The notes under the pieces were generated by a model that was given only the letters and a program-made list of their open reading frames with translations, ran no database searches and was not told the origin of the DNA. 64,000 bases of DNA. Source: Quillaja saponaria. Its lineage: Eukaryota; Streptophyta; Magnoliopsida; Fabales; Quillajaceae. The translations under genes and the position numbers were made by a program. Location of the stretch: NCBI GenBank assembly GCA_029379385.1, contig CM055606.1, forward strand, positions 20,485,142 to 20,549,141. The letters run 5' to 3'. Below are positions 51,098-61,525 of the stretch, in pieces (within the stretch, counting starts at the first letter, position 1; each line of letters starts with the position of its first letter).

Positions 51098-53484
51098 AAA
51101 GAAAAAAATAAAAAATAAAAAATAAAATTCTACGACAATATTTTTATTTTTACCTACTATTAACTATTTTTAAGTTTTCGGTCAATAAACTACACACAAA
51201 GTATATATATATATATATATATAATACATATTTCTTAAAATATGAGTAAATTACTCTAACTTCCCTTGAATTATGCTAATATTATACATATTTCTCATCT
51301 ATTTTTAAAATCTATGCAAATCTCCCCTAAGTTCAACCATAAGGTACATCTTTATATAACCCAAACACTAATACGTTGCCAAAAAATTCTTAAAATATCC
51401 TTATTAATGTCTTATTATTATGTAATACATATAATTTTCATTTTATTAAACTACTAATTACTATTATAAGGCATTATGAAGTTTAAAATAAGATATATAT
51501 CAAAATAGTCAAACAATAATCATTCCTACAATTATGGCAAAACTAAAAAAGTAATAAAATAATAATGAAAAGCAATGTTTACAAAATGTTATAAGATTTT
51601 AAAGAATATGAAATATTTTTGACAAATCTAAAATCAGAGCTCTATTAATTTATTTTAAGAACGATTAATAATTTAATTTCTATTTATAATAATTTTAAGT
51701 TGAATAATAACAAGTTGTTAATTTAACTGCATAATTTTAAGTTTATTATTGTCTTTTATTTAAGAATACACACTAAGCAAAATTTAAAATTTAATCTTCA
51801 TTTTAGACTTTGGAGGAAGTTAATTTGGGTATATTTTTTAAATAGAAAGAATGTCCATATAATATATCACCATAATTTAAGGGAAGTTGAAATAATTTAA
51901 TATATATATAGATATATCTTCATAATTTTAAAAATAATACTAAAAAGACATTCAAGGAATATATATATATATATATATGTATATATTACACAAAAATAAA
52001 TCTATATTTTTTCTTCTTTTTTTTGACATAGATAGCATTTTTCATCGATAAATTATATTATACAAAAATAAATCTATATTTTTTTTTCTTTTTTTTGACA
52101 TAGATAGCATTTTTCATCGATAAATTATATTACAGTGGGCCTCCTAATTCAGTAACCACAAAGAGTGGAGATTTAATTCATGAGTATGGAGAAAATATCT
52201 ACCATATCAACAGATGGTGGATTCGAACCTGGAACCTCGTCAACAATTTATATCTATCCATATTTATACTATATATAAAAATAAATTAATGACAATCTTT
52301 TGATTATTAAAATATTACTTATAAAAAATTAAATTTCATTCTGAATTATCTCTATTTATATTACTAATTTTTTATAATAATAATAAACTCTGACAACAAT
52401 TAAAAATTTTATATTAACAATATAATTTAGTACCATAGTGTACTTCTCATTTCACTTTATTTTATGGCACAAAAGTCTTTCAGAATGGTATTGTTATTGT
52501 TGATTCCTATGAAATATGACTATGTTTGCTTATATTTTTATTATTTTTTCAAGGGTTTACAAAAAAAATAAGTTATTGATTGATTTTCAACTCAATTATT
52601 AATTATGTATTTTTTTTTGTTCTTTACTTTGTAGTAAAGATTTTTTTTATTTTGAAAGTGCTTTCATTCTATTAATTTGTATTACCTTAATCTTTTGCTA
52701 AAACTTTCTAGTAAAATAACGAAACAACATTATATAGGCATGTTATTCATTGTTCTTATTTAGATTTATAAAACAAAAAGCAACATAATAGTTATGAATT
52801 TAATATTTATTTTTATCTTTAAATTAGTTGGCTTCAAGAAAAAAGAATAAGAGACTTTCAAATTTAGAATGATGTTTTGGATTATTTTTTAGAAGAAACA
52901 ATTATTTGAAACTGTTGGTAGTTATGAAATATAATATGTTTTTGATAGTAAATTTAACAAAATAAATATTGATAAACCTAAATTTGACTAAATAAATTTA
53001 AGTTATTTGTGATATAAAATAATTGTATTAGTTTTTACATATTAATTTAGTGAGGGTGAAAGACCATGTGGATGATAGAAGAATGAAGATAACTTTTTTT
53101 TTTTAACATCTAAGTTTTTCTTGAATTGCTTGGAGATAAATGAGTGTGGTGTATATTTTTTTAATGTTTGGCTTAATTTAGTTATAGGATTAATTTTCTA
53201 ATTTTTGATTAAAATTAATCAACTACATAATCTTTTATTTTATTAAAAAAAAATATAAGGTCATATTAAAAACAGCTACTAATATATTAAGCAGCAAACT
53301 CCCTCACAAGTCTTAACTGATAATGGTATCCTATTGTTGGTGTCGGATAGGATAAGATCAGGTCGTCTTAATCTGACCTGCCAAACGCGGCTTAGGCCTA
53401 TATAATAAAGGACTCTGTAATTGATGGGGTTTTCTAATTTCTTGAGTTTCACCAGTAAATCTCGTCACTGGGGAGCTTTAATCA
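50070..53484. other. AT-rich spacer rich in simple and dispersed repeats
   Basis: No gene seen over 3.4 kb. It contains AT microsatellites (about 50281-50294, 51062-51094, 51200-51224, 51959-51979), a 72-bp tandem repeat (51990-52133), a stretch with a tRNA-like B box on the minus strand near 52208-52222, and a block at about 52250-52300 matching the left end of the 12.7-15.2 kb element. The last ~200 bases are the likely promoter and leader of the UBA/PUB gene. Confidence 0.6.
51990..52133. repeat. 72-bp tandem duplication
   Basis: Two adjacent near-identical copies (51990-52061 and 52062-52133), each with ACAAAAATAAATCTATATTT, a T-rich run and GACATAGATAGCATTTTTC. The T-run length differs slightly. 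Confidence 0.85.
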
Positions 53485-56400
53485 ATGGCGGGTGTCTCAC
53501 TACAGTGCGGGGACTGTGGGGCTCTTTTACGGTCCGTACAAGAAGCTCAGGAGCACGCAGAGCTGACATCCCACTCCAACTTCTCCGAGTCCACCGAAGC
53601 TGTTCTCAATCTTGTTTGCGGCACATGTGGCAAACCGTGCCGATCGAAAACTGTATTTCTTTTAACAATTCTACTCTCATTGATCTTAAATTTAAACAGT
53701 GTTTGAATTTTTTTCTAGTTTTTTTGGGTTGTGGGTCTGTTTACTTCCAATTAGATTTAAAACCTGTTTGATGAATAGTATTCTGAGTTAGTCAATTCTA
53801 TTGCTTACCGAAATTTTGAACTTTTTTGGTATTCTTTGGATGTAACTTATTCCAATCTGGTTCTGATTGAATGGAATTCCGGATTTCGAGTCAGTTTGAA
53901 TGGTAATAAATTGTGGGTGTATGAAATTTTTTATAGGGGCAATGCTTGATTTCTTGGAGAAACAGACAATGGGAACAGAACAGATTATTGAATTTGAACT
54001 TTGATATTCAATTATTTGGAATTTGAGAGTGAGGAAAATTCTGACCATGTTAGAGCCAACACTTTCTTGGAATTGTATGATCCCGTGAATAAAATTGCAA
54101 TTTCTCCTAGTCTGAGCTCGGATTTGTTGGAAACTTCTCAGTGTTAGACTCCTGTTGCTGAGAGGTTTAGTGAAAAAAAAGAAAAAAAAAATGAACTTTT
54201 TATACATTTGCTACACTTTGCTTACATTTAATTATCTTTCCTAGTCATCAAATCGAAAGATGATTTCTTCTTTCTTTTTTCACTTTGTTCCAACATGAAG
54301 GAGAGTGATTTGCATACAAAACGAACTGGGCATAGTGACTTTGTTGATAAGACATCAGAAGCAGCAAAACCAATAAGTTTAGAGGTGCCTAAGGTGGAAG
54401 CAGAGTCCGAAGAGGCTGTTGCTGCAAGTAGCCAGCCTGAAGGTACTTCTAAAATTTAGTTATTTGCATATGTTGTTATTTTTAGCACATTATAGGCTCT
54501 GATGCTTGGATGGTTATTATACAAACTCTAGTGTATATATGGTGGTCTCTTTTTACAATTTATAAGCCAAGATCCGCTTAATGTTTGAGTCGTCTAACAT
54601 TCAGTTGTTTTGATCAGTATGTTATGTGTTTTAATTCCAATCTCTTCCCTCTTCATTTTTAAATGTAGAAATGATTGTTCCGGAGGTTGACAAAAAGCTG
54701 CTCGGGGAACTTGAAGAAATGGGTTTCCCAGCAGCACGAGCAACACGTGCCCTTCATTATTCTGGTGAGTTAGATGGATTATAGCATCACATTCGATTCT
54801 TCTTTTCTGACCATATTTGTATTTAGTAGTCTTGAGTTCCAATTGTTGTGAACCATCTCAGTCCTAGATGGCCTATATTTTTTATTTTTCTTCTTCTATT
54901 GGACTTGGAGTTGATATAGGTCAACAGTGTCTATGAACATTAAGAATTTTCTGCAAGTGATTATGGTAAATCGTGTGTCTATGCAGTTGAATTTTCTTTT
55001 ATTGTTGGATTATTAACAATGTTATAATCCTTAAGCAATCATATGTTAAGCAGTCAGCTAATGGATTTTGGCCTGTGCATACTAATTTTATCTGAGGTAA
55101 TTGCTTAATCTGTATAAGCTTAGGTTTTTCTTTCTGGCTTTTCTCTCCAGGTAATGCTAGTCTTGAGGCTGCTGTGAATTGGGTAGCTGATCATGAAAAT
55201 GACGCAAACATAGATGAGATGCCCTTGGTATGATATCTTATTTTGGGTGATTCTTCCTGTGCATTATGTGTATATCCTCTTTTTAATTGGAAGTCTTGAT
55301 CATAGCTCTCTCTTGTTTGTTCACTTGCTTGATCGCTCTGGTACATGCACAGAAGCAATAATGAAGCAAATTATACACATGGCATGGTGGAGTATACATG
55401 CCAATATTATTGTGATTGAGATTATGGTATTGAAGTTTCCTTTTAAAAAATTTTCTCACCAAATTTAGAAAAGTCTCTTGATGCCCAGCTTCCAGTGTTT
55501 TCTTACACTGGATAAATGTCTGTATGCATGTGCATATATGCATGTTTCTGTATCATTATATTCCTACATATAACTTATACTGGAAAGGTATTTCTTATGA
55601 ATATATGTATATTTAGCTTCTGATCTGTTGGTTTGCATAGGTGCCTGCCAACACCAAAGCTGAGGCTCCAAAGCCTTCTCTTACACCAGAAGAACTGAAA
55701 GCCAAACAACAAGAGCTAAGGTATAGATTGTGGTGTGTGGTCTAATGCTAGATGAGAGGTTCTCCTACTATATCAAGATGCTAATTTCTTCTTTATTATG
55801 CACATCTAATTCATTTAATTATTATTTTTCCAATAACCTAAAGGGAGAGAGCTCGCAAGAAGAAAGAAGAGGAAGAGAAGAGAGCAGGAAAGAGAAAGAG
55901 AAAAGGTACTTCAGAAACCTTGTTTTTTTAATCTCTCTCATTTCCTCTGTCTGTAAAAATATATCAACTTGAGGAACTCTTAGTGGGTTACTTTTAGTTT
56001 TTTGGGATGTCTGGAAGCCTGCCCCGTAAAATGGCTTGCATTACTACGTAGCCACTCACTACTTTTTCCATATCAGTGGAGAAAAAAAAAAATCACACTT
56101 TTTAACAATCTTTTAATTTTAAATTGTTTACTTTTTTGCCAGGAAAGGGTTCGAGTGGGCAAGGAGTTATTGGAGGCCAAGAGAATTGAGGAGGAGAATG
56201 AAAGAAAACGGTTTGGATTATTTTTCTTATCTCTTATCGAAATAGCTTGATTAGATCCTGTGCTGATATGTGTAATCTGCATTGCATTGCAGCTTGATGG
56301 CCTTGCGAAAAGCAGAGAAAGAGGAGGAGAGAAGAGCAAGAGAGAAAAATTCGGCAGAAATTGGAAGAAGACAAGGTACATGATTTTAATTAGTATAGCA

Positions 56401-58437
56401 TTTCCCTCCACATACCCCCTTTTGTGCACTGTCCTAATCTAAGTGCTTTCTTTATATAATCTAAATCTCTTATTCTTCTTTCCCTTTTCGTTTTTTCTGG
56501 AAGCACAGCAAGACATTAATTGTCTTTGATGATATGAAGTTTTACTAGATAAGTGATTATTCTGGTCAATGTGAGATATCCTATTTACCTGCTAGCGTAT
56601 ATCTCAATGTTTAACTATGGTTTTATGGTTTCTTAAGTTTTACTGATGTTGTCAAAATGTACTCTTTCAGTACTGCGCTTTCATATTTTATTTCTAATCA
56701 GCTTGTCCAATGCTTGCTGTATGATAGACAGTTGGTGGAAACACCAACACTCTGAGATTTATTATTTTCCCTAGAAGACATTCAATACTTTAATTGCTTC
56801 AAATCTGAGAATTGGATAAAGACTAACTGGTTGCTTCTGCAATCAGGAAGCCACATTTCCTCAACTTGCTTAAACTTTTTTCACCCCATGGGTTAACAAA
56901 GTGAAACCTGTAATATTCTTATGGATTCAGTTGATTTGTTTACTGTTTCCTCTTGTCAATAAGTGAATAATTTTTGTTATTTTACATCTTGATAGGCAGA
57001 AAGAAGGCGGAAACTTGGATTGCCTCCGGAAGACACTTCTACTGTGAAACCTTCAACTGTCGTGGAGGAGAAAAAGGTACAAACTAGTCTGACCAAGAAC
57101 CATTCATTGGTTGTGCTCTAAAACTTTTTTTACCAATATCTCTTGATTGATATGCAGAGCTCATTGCCTGTTAGACCAGCGACAAAGGCAGAGCAAATGA
57201 GAGAGTGTTTGCGTTCTCTTAAGCAAAATCACAAGGTAAATTCATATCTAAATGGAATTGAACGATTACTTTCTGATTTCCATGTGAATCTTGGCTTTTG
57301 TCTGTTTCTTTTTGTTTTTCTTTCAAACGGTTTGAAATTTGTAGTGAATCTCAACTGAAATTTTTATTATTTGCTTTGCTTAGTAAATCATGAAATACTG
57401 CTAAAGGTTGTTAGATGGAATTATCATGTGAACCGAGCATAATTATCATGTGAACCGAGCATAACTCATCTAACCATTTTCCGAATGGAAACTGTTGTAT
57501 ATTCCATATTTTGTGAACCATTATTGCTTTGAACTGTATTTCTGATAGTTTTACAGTTACTTTGCATGTAGTATTATTATTTTTTTTTTGTATCATAGCC
57601 TCACAATTATAACCTTCTTGTGTGAGTAGGATGAAGATGCCAAGTGAAGAGAGCATTCCAGACTCTTCTAACTTACATAGGGAATGTTGCCAGAAACCCC
57701 GAGGAGGAAAAATTCAGAAAAATTAGACTTACTAATCAATCTTTTCAGGTAAGGAGCTTCTTAAAGATGCATTATTGATCATAAAGATGATAAATTACTA
57801 TTTTTAGTATTCAGACTTTTCAAGTAAGGAACTTATTAGACACACATTATTTATCATATGGTAACTAATTTATGCACATCTCTACTGCTGTAATCACAGA
57901 AGAAAAGCTCAACTATCTTTAAGTGAGTGTTAGACCTACATAAACCACTATGGTCACCCTTCTCTAAACCATGTGTGGTTTTGAGCAAATAATTGAAACA
58001 CCTGGTCCGCAAGGTCTATGTCAACTGGTTTTCACGCTTAAAAATTTGCTTATTTGGAATGTCTGTGTATTCACAAAATTTGCCTGTCTGTTACTGCTCC
58101 AAAACAGAATTGCTGAAAATTACACTAACAATCCACAATTCACAAAGATAAAGCCGTTCTGAAAGTATTAACAGCTTCACCAATACAAAATTCGTACTCA
58201 TGCATTGACAGTGCTGTTCTTATCATATTTCATGTCATAATAATTGACTGCTTTTAACAGGAAAGAGTAGGTGCCTTAAGTGGGGGCATTGAGTTCCTGG
58301 AGCTGTGTGGGTTTGAGAAAATTGAAGGCAGCGAGTTCTTGTTTCTACCAAGGAACAATGTTGACAAGGCAGTGCTGAATTCAGCTGGGTCTGAACTGGA
58401 CTCTGCAATAAAGAATCCATTTTTTGGAGTTCTTTAG
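53485..58437 (+). CDS. UBA and PUB domain protein (CDC48-adaptor-like), frame disrupted
   Basis: Probably links ubiquitin to the CDC48/p97 segregase. Exons: 53485-53652, 54301-54442, 54669-54764, 55151-55227, 55641-55720, 55844-55905, 56143-56210, 56293-56375, 56996-57076, 57158-57235, 57630-57748, 58261-58437. Order: two small C2H2-like fingers (CGDC...H...H, CGTC...H...H), a UBA domain ([19 protein letters not shown] ... AAVNWV), a long charged coiled coil ([16 protein letters not shown]), and a C-terminal PUB domain ([30 protein letters not shown]). All splice sites are sound, but three exons break the frame: one extra base in exon 6 (about 55882-55887), one extra A in the A-run at 56345-56349 in exon 8, and one missing G near 57644 in exon 11. 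Corrected, the protein continues to the TAG at 58435-58437. Either pseudogene or consensus error. Likely orthologue of Arabidopsis At1g04850. Confidence 0.88.
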
Positions 58438-59402
58438 CTCACAGTTGTTCAATTGTAATTTGGGAAGTCATGTGATATTCTGAGTAAATGCCTCCATTTG
58501 TCAATTATAAAATTTGAAATGAGTTAATGTTTCAACTTTTTCTTTGGCCCCTTAACTTAATGGCCTTAACTTAATGGCTTCTGTTAATACTGGTGTAAAC
58601 TGATTTTGTGTCTTGAGAAGTCTATCTGTTTGTCTATGTAAGGAATCTGACTTTTGAGATGCCTGTAGTAGTTTGCAGTGAATTCTTGTTTTAATTTTAT
58701 ATTTTTTTCATCTCTAAATATTTTGTTTAAAATAACTAAAATAGGATCTGAACTTGTTACATAATATTGTGTTTCTTTCAAAAATTGGAGAACAATGTTT
58801 TTCAAATGCGAGATTGATAGTAGACTTTAAAATGTTATATGGAGTGATACAAGGTCTAATGAAAATCCAAACAACTTGAAAAACCTTGTTTTCCAAATTT
58901 GTTAAATAGTTATCTGATTCCATATTATGAAAGGTCTCTGATTTAAATCTCTGAATCGATCTACCAAAAATAGAAAAACACTTAATCAACCAAAATATTA
59001 CTTAGATTATAATTGAATACTATATCAGTGTATTTGGTAATGTTCATAATCAGAATGGTGTATACACTTGAATTGCATTGATGGACAACTGGTAATAAAA
59101 TGTATACACTCAGTACTCAGATAAACACTGCCAGTTATCAGTAAACAAGGAAAAAATGAATAGAAAGAAGGAAACATTGACGAAGGGACTTGCAAATTGG
59201 GGGTTTCACCACTGCTATCTTGCGATCTACAACTGGAAGGTAACTCATTCCGGTCTCTGAAATATAAAAAATAATAATTATTATTATTATTGGATATGTC
59301 GATACGTATCCAGCGTATCCGTGCCGTAATCGTGTCGGATCCGTATCCGACGGCACATATTTGCGCTTGTTGAAATGCCTTCTTTGCAGAATTGGATGCG
59401 GA
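58438..59402. other. Spacer between UBA/PUB and PPR genes
   Basis: No gene seen. A short (ATT)n run (about 59272-59291) is followed by a GC-richer palindrome-like stretch (about 59295-59352) with repeated CGTATCC / GGATCCG motifs, possibly a transposon fragment, lying just before the PPR start. Confidence 0.5.
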
Positions 59403-61525
59403 ATGAGAGCTCTTCATCTTCTCTTCAAGCCAACATCTGTTCCCGCTAAGGCAACCACCGTTACTTCCTTCCCAAAGAAATCGACCACACAACCTCATGG
59501 AGCTTCTCATCATGCACTGGAAACCCGTTTCATTTCTCTCATTCATGCCTCCAAAACTAGCAAACAGATTCAAGAAATACATGCCCAGGTCATTGAACAC
59601 AACCTTTTTTTGAGAAGTCGGATCGTGACCCAATTCATATCTTCATGTTCTTTGCAGAAATCCATGGGTTATGCCCTTTCGATCTTTCACCAATTTGAAG
59701 TTAAGAACTTGTTTGTTTTCAATGCTTTGATTCGTGGGCTTTGCGAAAATGCACAGTTTGAAAGCTCGGTTTCATACTTTGTTCTGATGATGAGGTTGAA
59801 TGTTAAGCCTGATCGGCTAACGTTGCCATTTGGGCTTAAGTCGGCGGCGGCTTTGCTTGAGGATGACCTTGGTAGAGGTCTCCATGGTATAATTCTCAAG
59901 TTTGGGCTAGAATTTGACTTGTTTGTTCGAGTTTCCTTGGTTGATATGTATGTCAAAATCGAGGATATAGGTTCTGCTTTGAGGGTGTTTGATGAAACGC
60001 CCGAGTGTATTAAGCTAGAGAGTGTATTGTTGTGGAATATTGTGATAAACGGATGCTGCAAAAATGGAGACTTGACAAAGGCTACTGAGCTCTTTGAGGC
60101 AATGCCCCAACGGAATATTGGGTCTTGGAATACTTTGATTAATGGATTTGTGAGAAAGGGGGATATGAACAGCGCAAATGAGCTTTTCGGTCAAATGTCA
60201 GAGAGGAATGTGGTTTCGTGGACCACCATGGTGAGCGGATTTTCACAGAATGGGGAGCACAGAGAAGCATTGTCAATCTTTTTCAAAATGCTAGAAGAAA
60301 ATGTGAGGCCAAACAATTTCACTCTTGTTTCTGCTCTTTCAGCTTGTGCAAAAATTGGTGCCCTCAATGGCGGAATAAGAATTCACAATTTTCTTTCAAA
60401 CAATGGATTCTCGTTGACAGGAGCAATCGGAACTTCCCTAGTGGATATGTATGCAAAGTGTGGAAACGTTGAGGCAGCAAGTCAAGTGTTTAATCAGATG
60501 AAAGAGAAGGAGATTATGACTTGGAGTGTTATGATCTGGGGTTGGGCAATCCATGGGCATCCTGAGAAAGCTCTTCAGTGCTTTGAGCAGATGAAGTATA
60601 AAGGTACGAATTTTGAGTTCTTGGTGTAATCCCTTTCAATTTCTAGATGTCCTTTTTTTTTTTTTGGTAGACTGAAACTTGACATATATGCAGGAATAAA
60701 ACCAGGACGGAGTTGTCTTTCTTGCCATCTTAGCTGCATTCTCACACAGTGGAAAAGTAAACGAAGGACTCCATATTTTTGACAACATGGTTGACTACGG
60801 CATCGAGCCAACTATGAAACATTATACATTAGTAGTAGATTTGTTAGGTAGAGCAGGTAGGTTAGATGAAGCCATGTTGTTCATCCAGAACATGCCAATA
60901 ACTCCTGATTTTGTGGTATGGGGAGCACTCTTTTGCGCTTGTAGAGCACACAAAAATATAGAAATGGCAGAATTAGTTTCAGAGAAGCTCTTGCAGCTTG
61001 AACCTAAGCACCCTGGAAGCTATGTCTTCCTATCAAACAGTTACGCTGCAGTGGGCCGATGGGAAGATGTAGAGAGAGTGAGAAATTTGATGCAAAGATA
61101 GTGATGTAGGGAAAGATCCTGGATGGAGTTACATTGAGGTGGAAGGTCAAGTGCATGGTTTTGTAGCCGGTGACCATGCTCATAAGCATGTGAAAGAGAT
61201 ATACTTGAAATTAGAGGAAATAACTGCAGGAGCACGTAAACAAGGATACTTGCCTGAAACTGCATGGGTACTGCATAACATTGAGGAAGAAGAGAAGGAA
61301 GAATCATTAGGAAGTCATAGTGAGAAGTTGGCTCTTGCTTTTGGGCTCATCAATACTGCTCCAGGGGTGACCATTAGAATTGTGAAGAACCTTAGAGTAT
61401 GTGGGGATTGTCATTCCATAATGAAATATGCTAGTAAGATGAGTCAAAGTGATATTGTACTTCGAGACATAAAGAGATTCCATCATTTTAGGGATGGGAC
61501 TTGTTCATGTGGAGACTACTGGTGA
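59403..61525 (+). CDS. PPR protein of the DYW class, frame disrupted
   Basis: Organelle C-to-U RNA editing factor: PLS-type pentatricopeptide repeats, then E, E+ and DYW domains. The first part, 59403-60603, is one open frame with PPR motifs such as NVVSWTTMVSGFSQNGEHRE and SLVDMYAKCGNVEAASQVF. The frame is then interrupted at 60604-60693 by a 90-base stretch with GTACGA at the start, a T11 tract and ATGCAG at the end, which reads as a small intron (K-G-I-K-P across the join). One extra G near 60705 and one extra A near 61096 shift the frame again. The rest continues to DYW at 61525, with HSEKLALAFG (HxE deaminase motif), CGDCH and CSCGDYW. The start is the ATG at 59403; the longer frame upstream begins only at a TTG. 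The N-terminus looks like a transit peptide. Likely orthologue of Arabidopsis At1g04840. Confidence 0.9.

Noticed and set aside
52205..52225. tRNA-like B box (GGTTCGAATCC on the minus strand), possible tRNA gene or SINE
   Set aside because: No A box at proper distance, no cloverleaf and no poly-A or T tail with target duplication; at most a transposon fragment.
53421..53771. Open frame of 116 codons on the plus strand
   Set aside because: Overlaps the true first exon of the UBA/PUB gene in another frame and has no recognisable features.
59025..59633. 202-codon open frame on the minus strand
   Set aside because: Antisense to the PPR N-terminus and the simple-repeat leader; no domain and no splice support.
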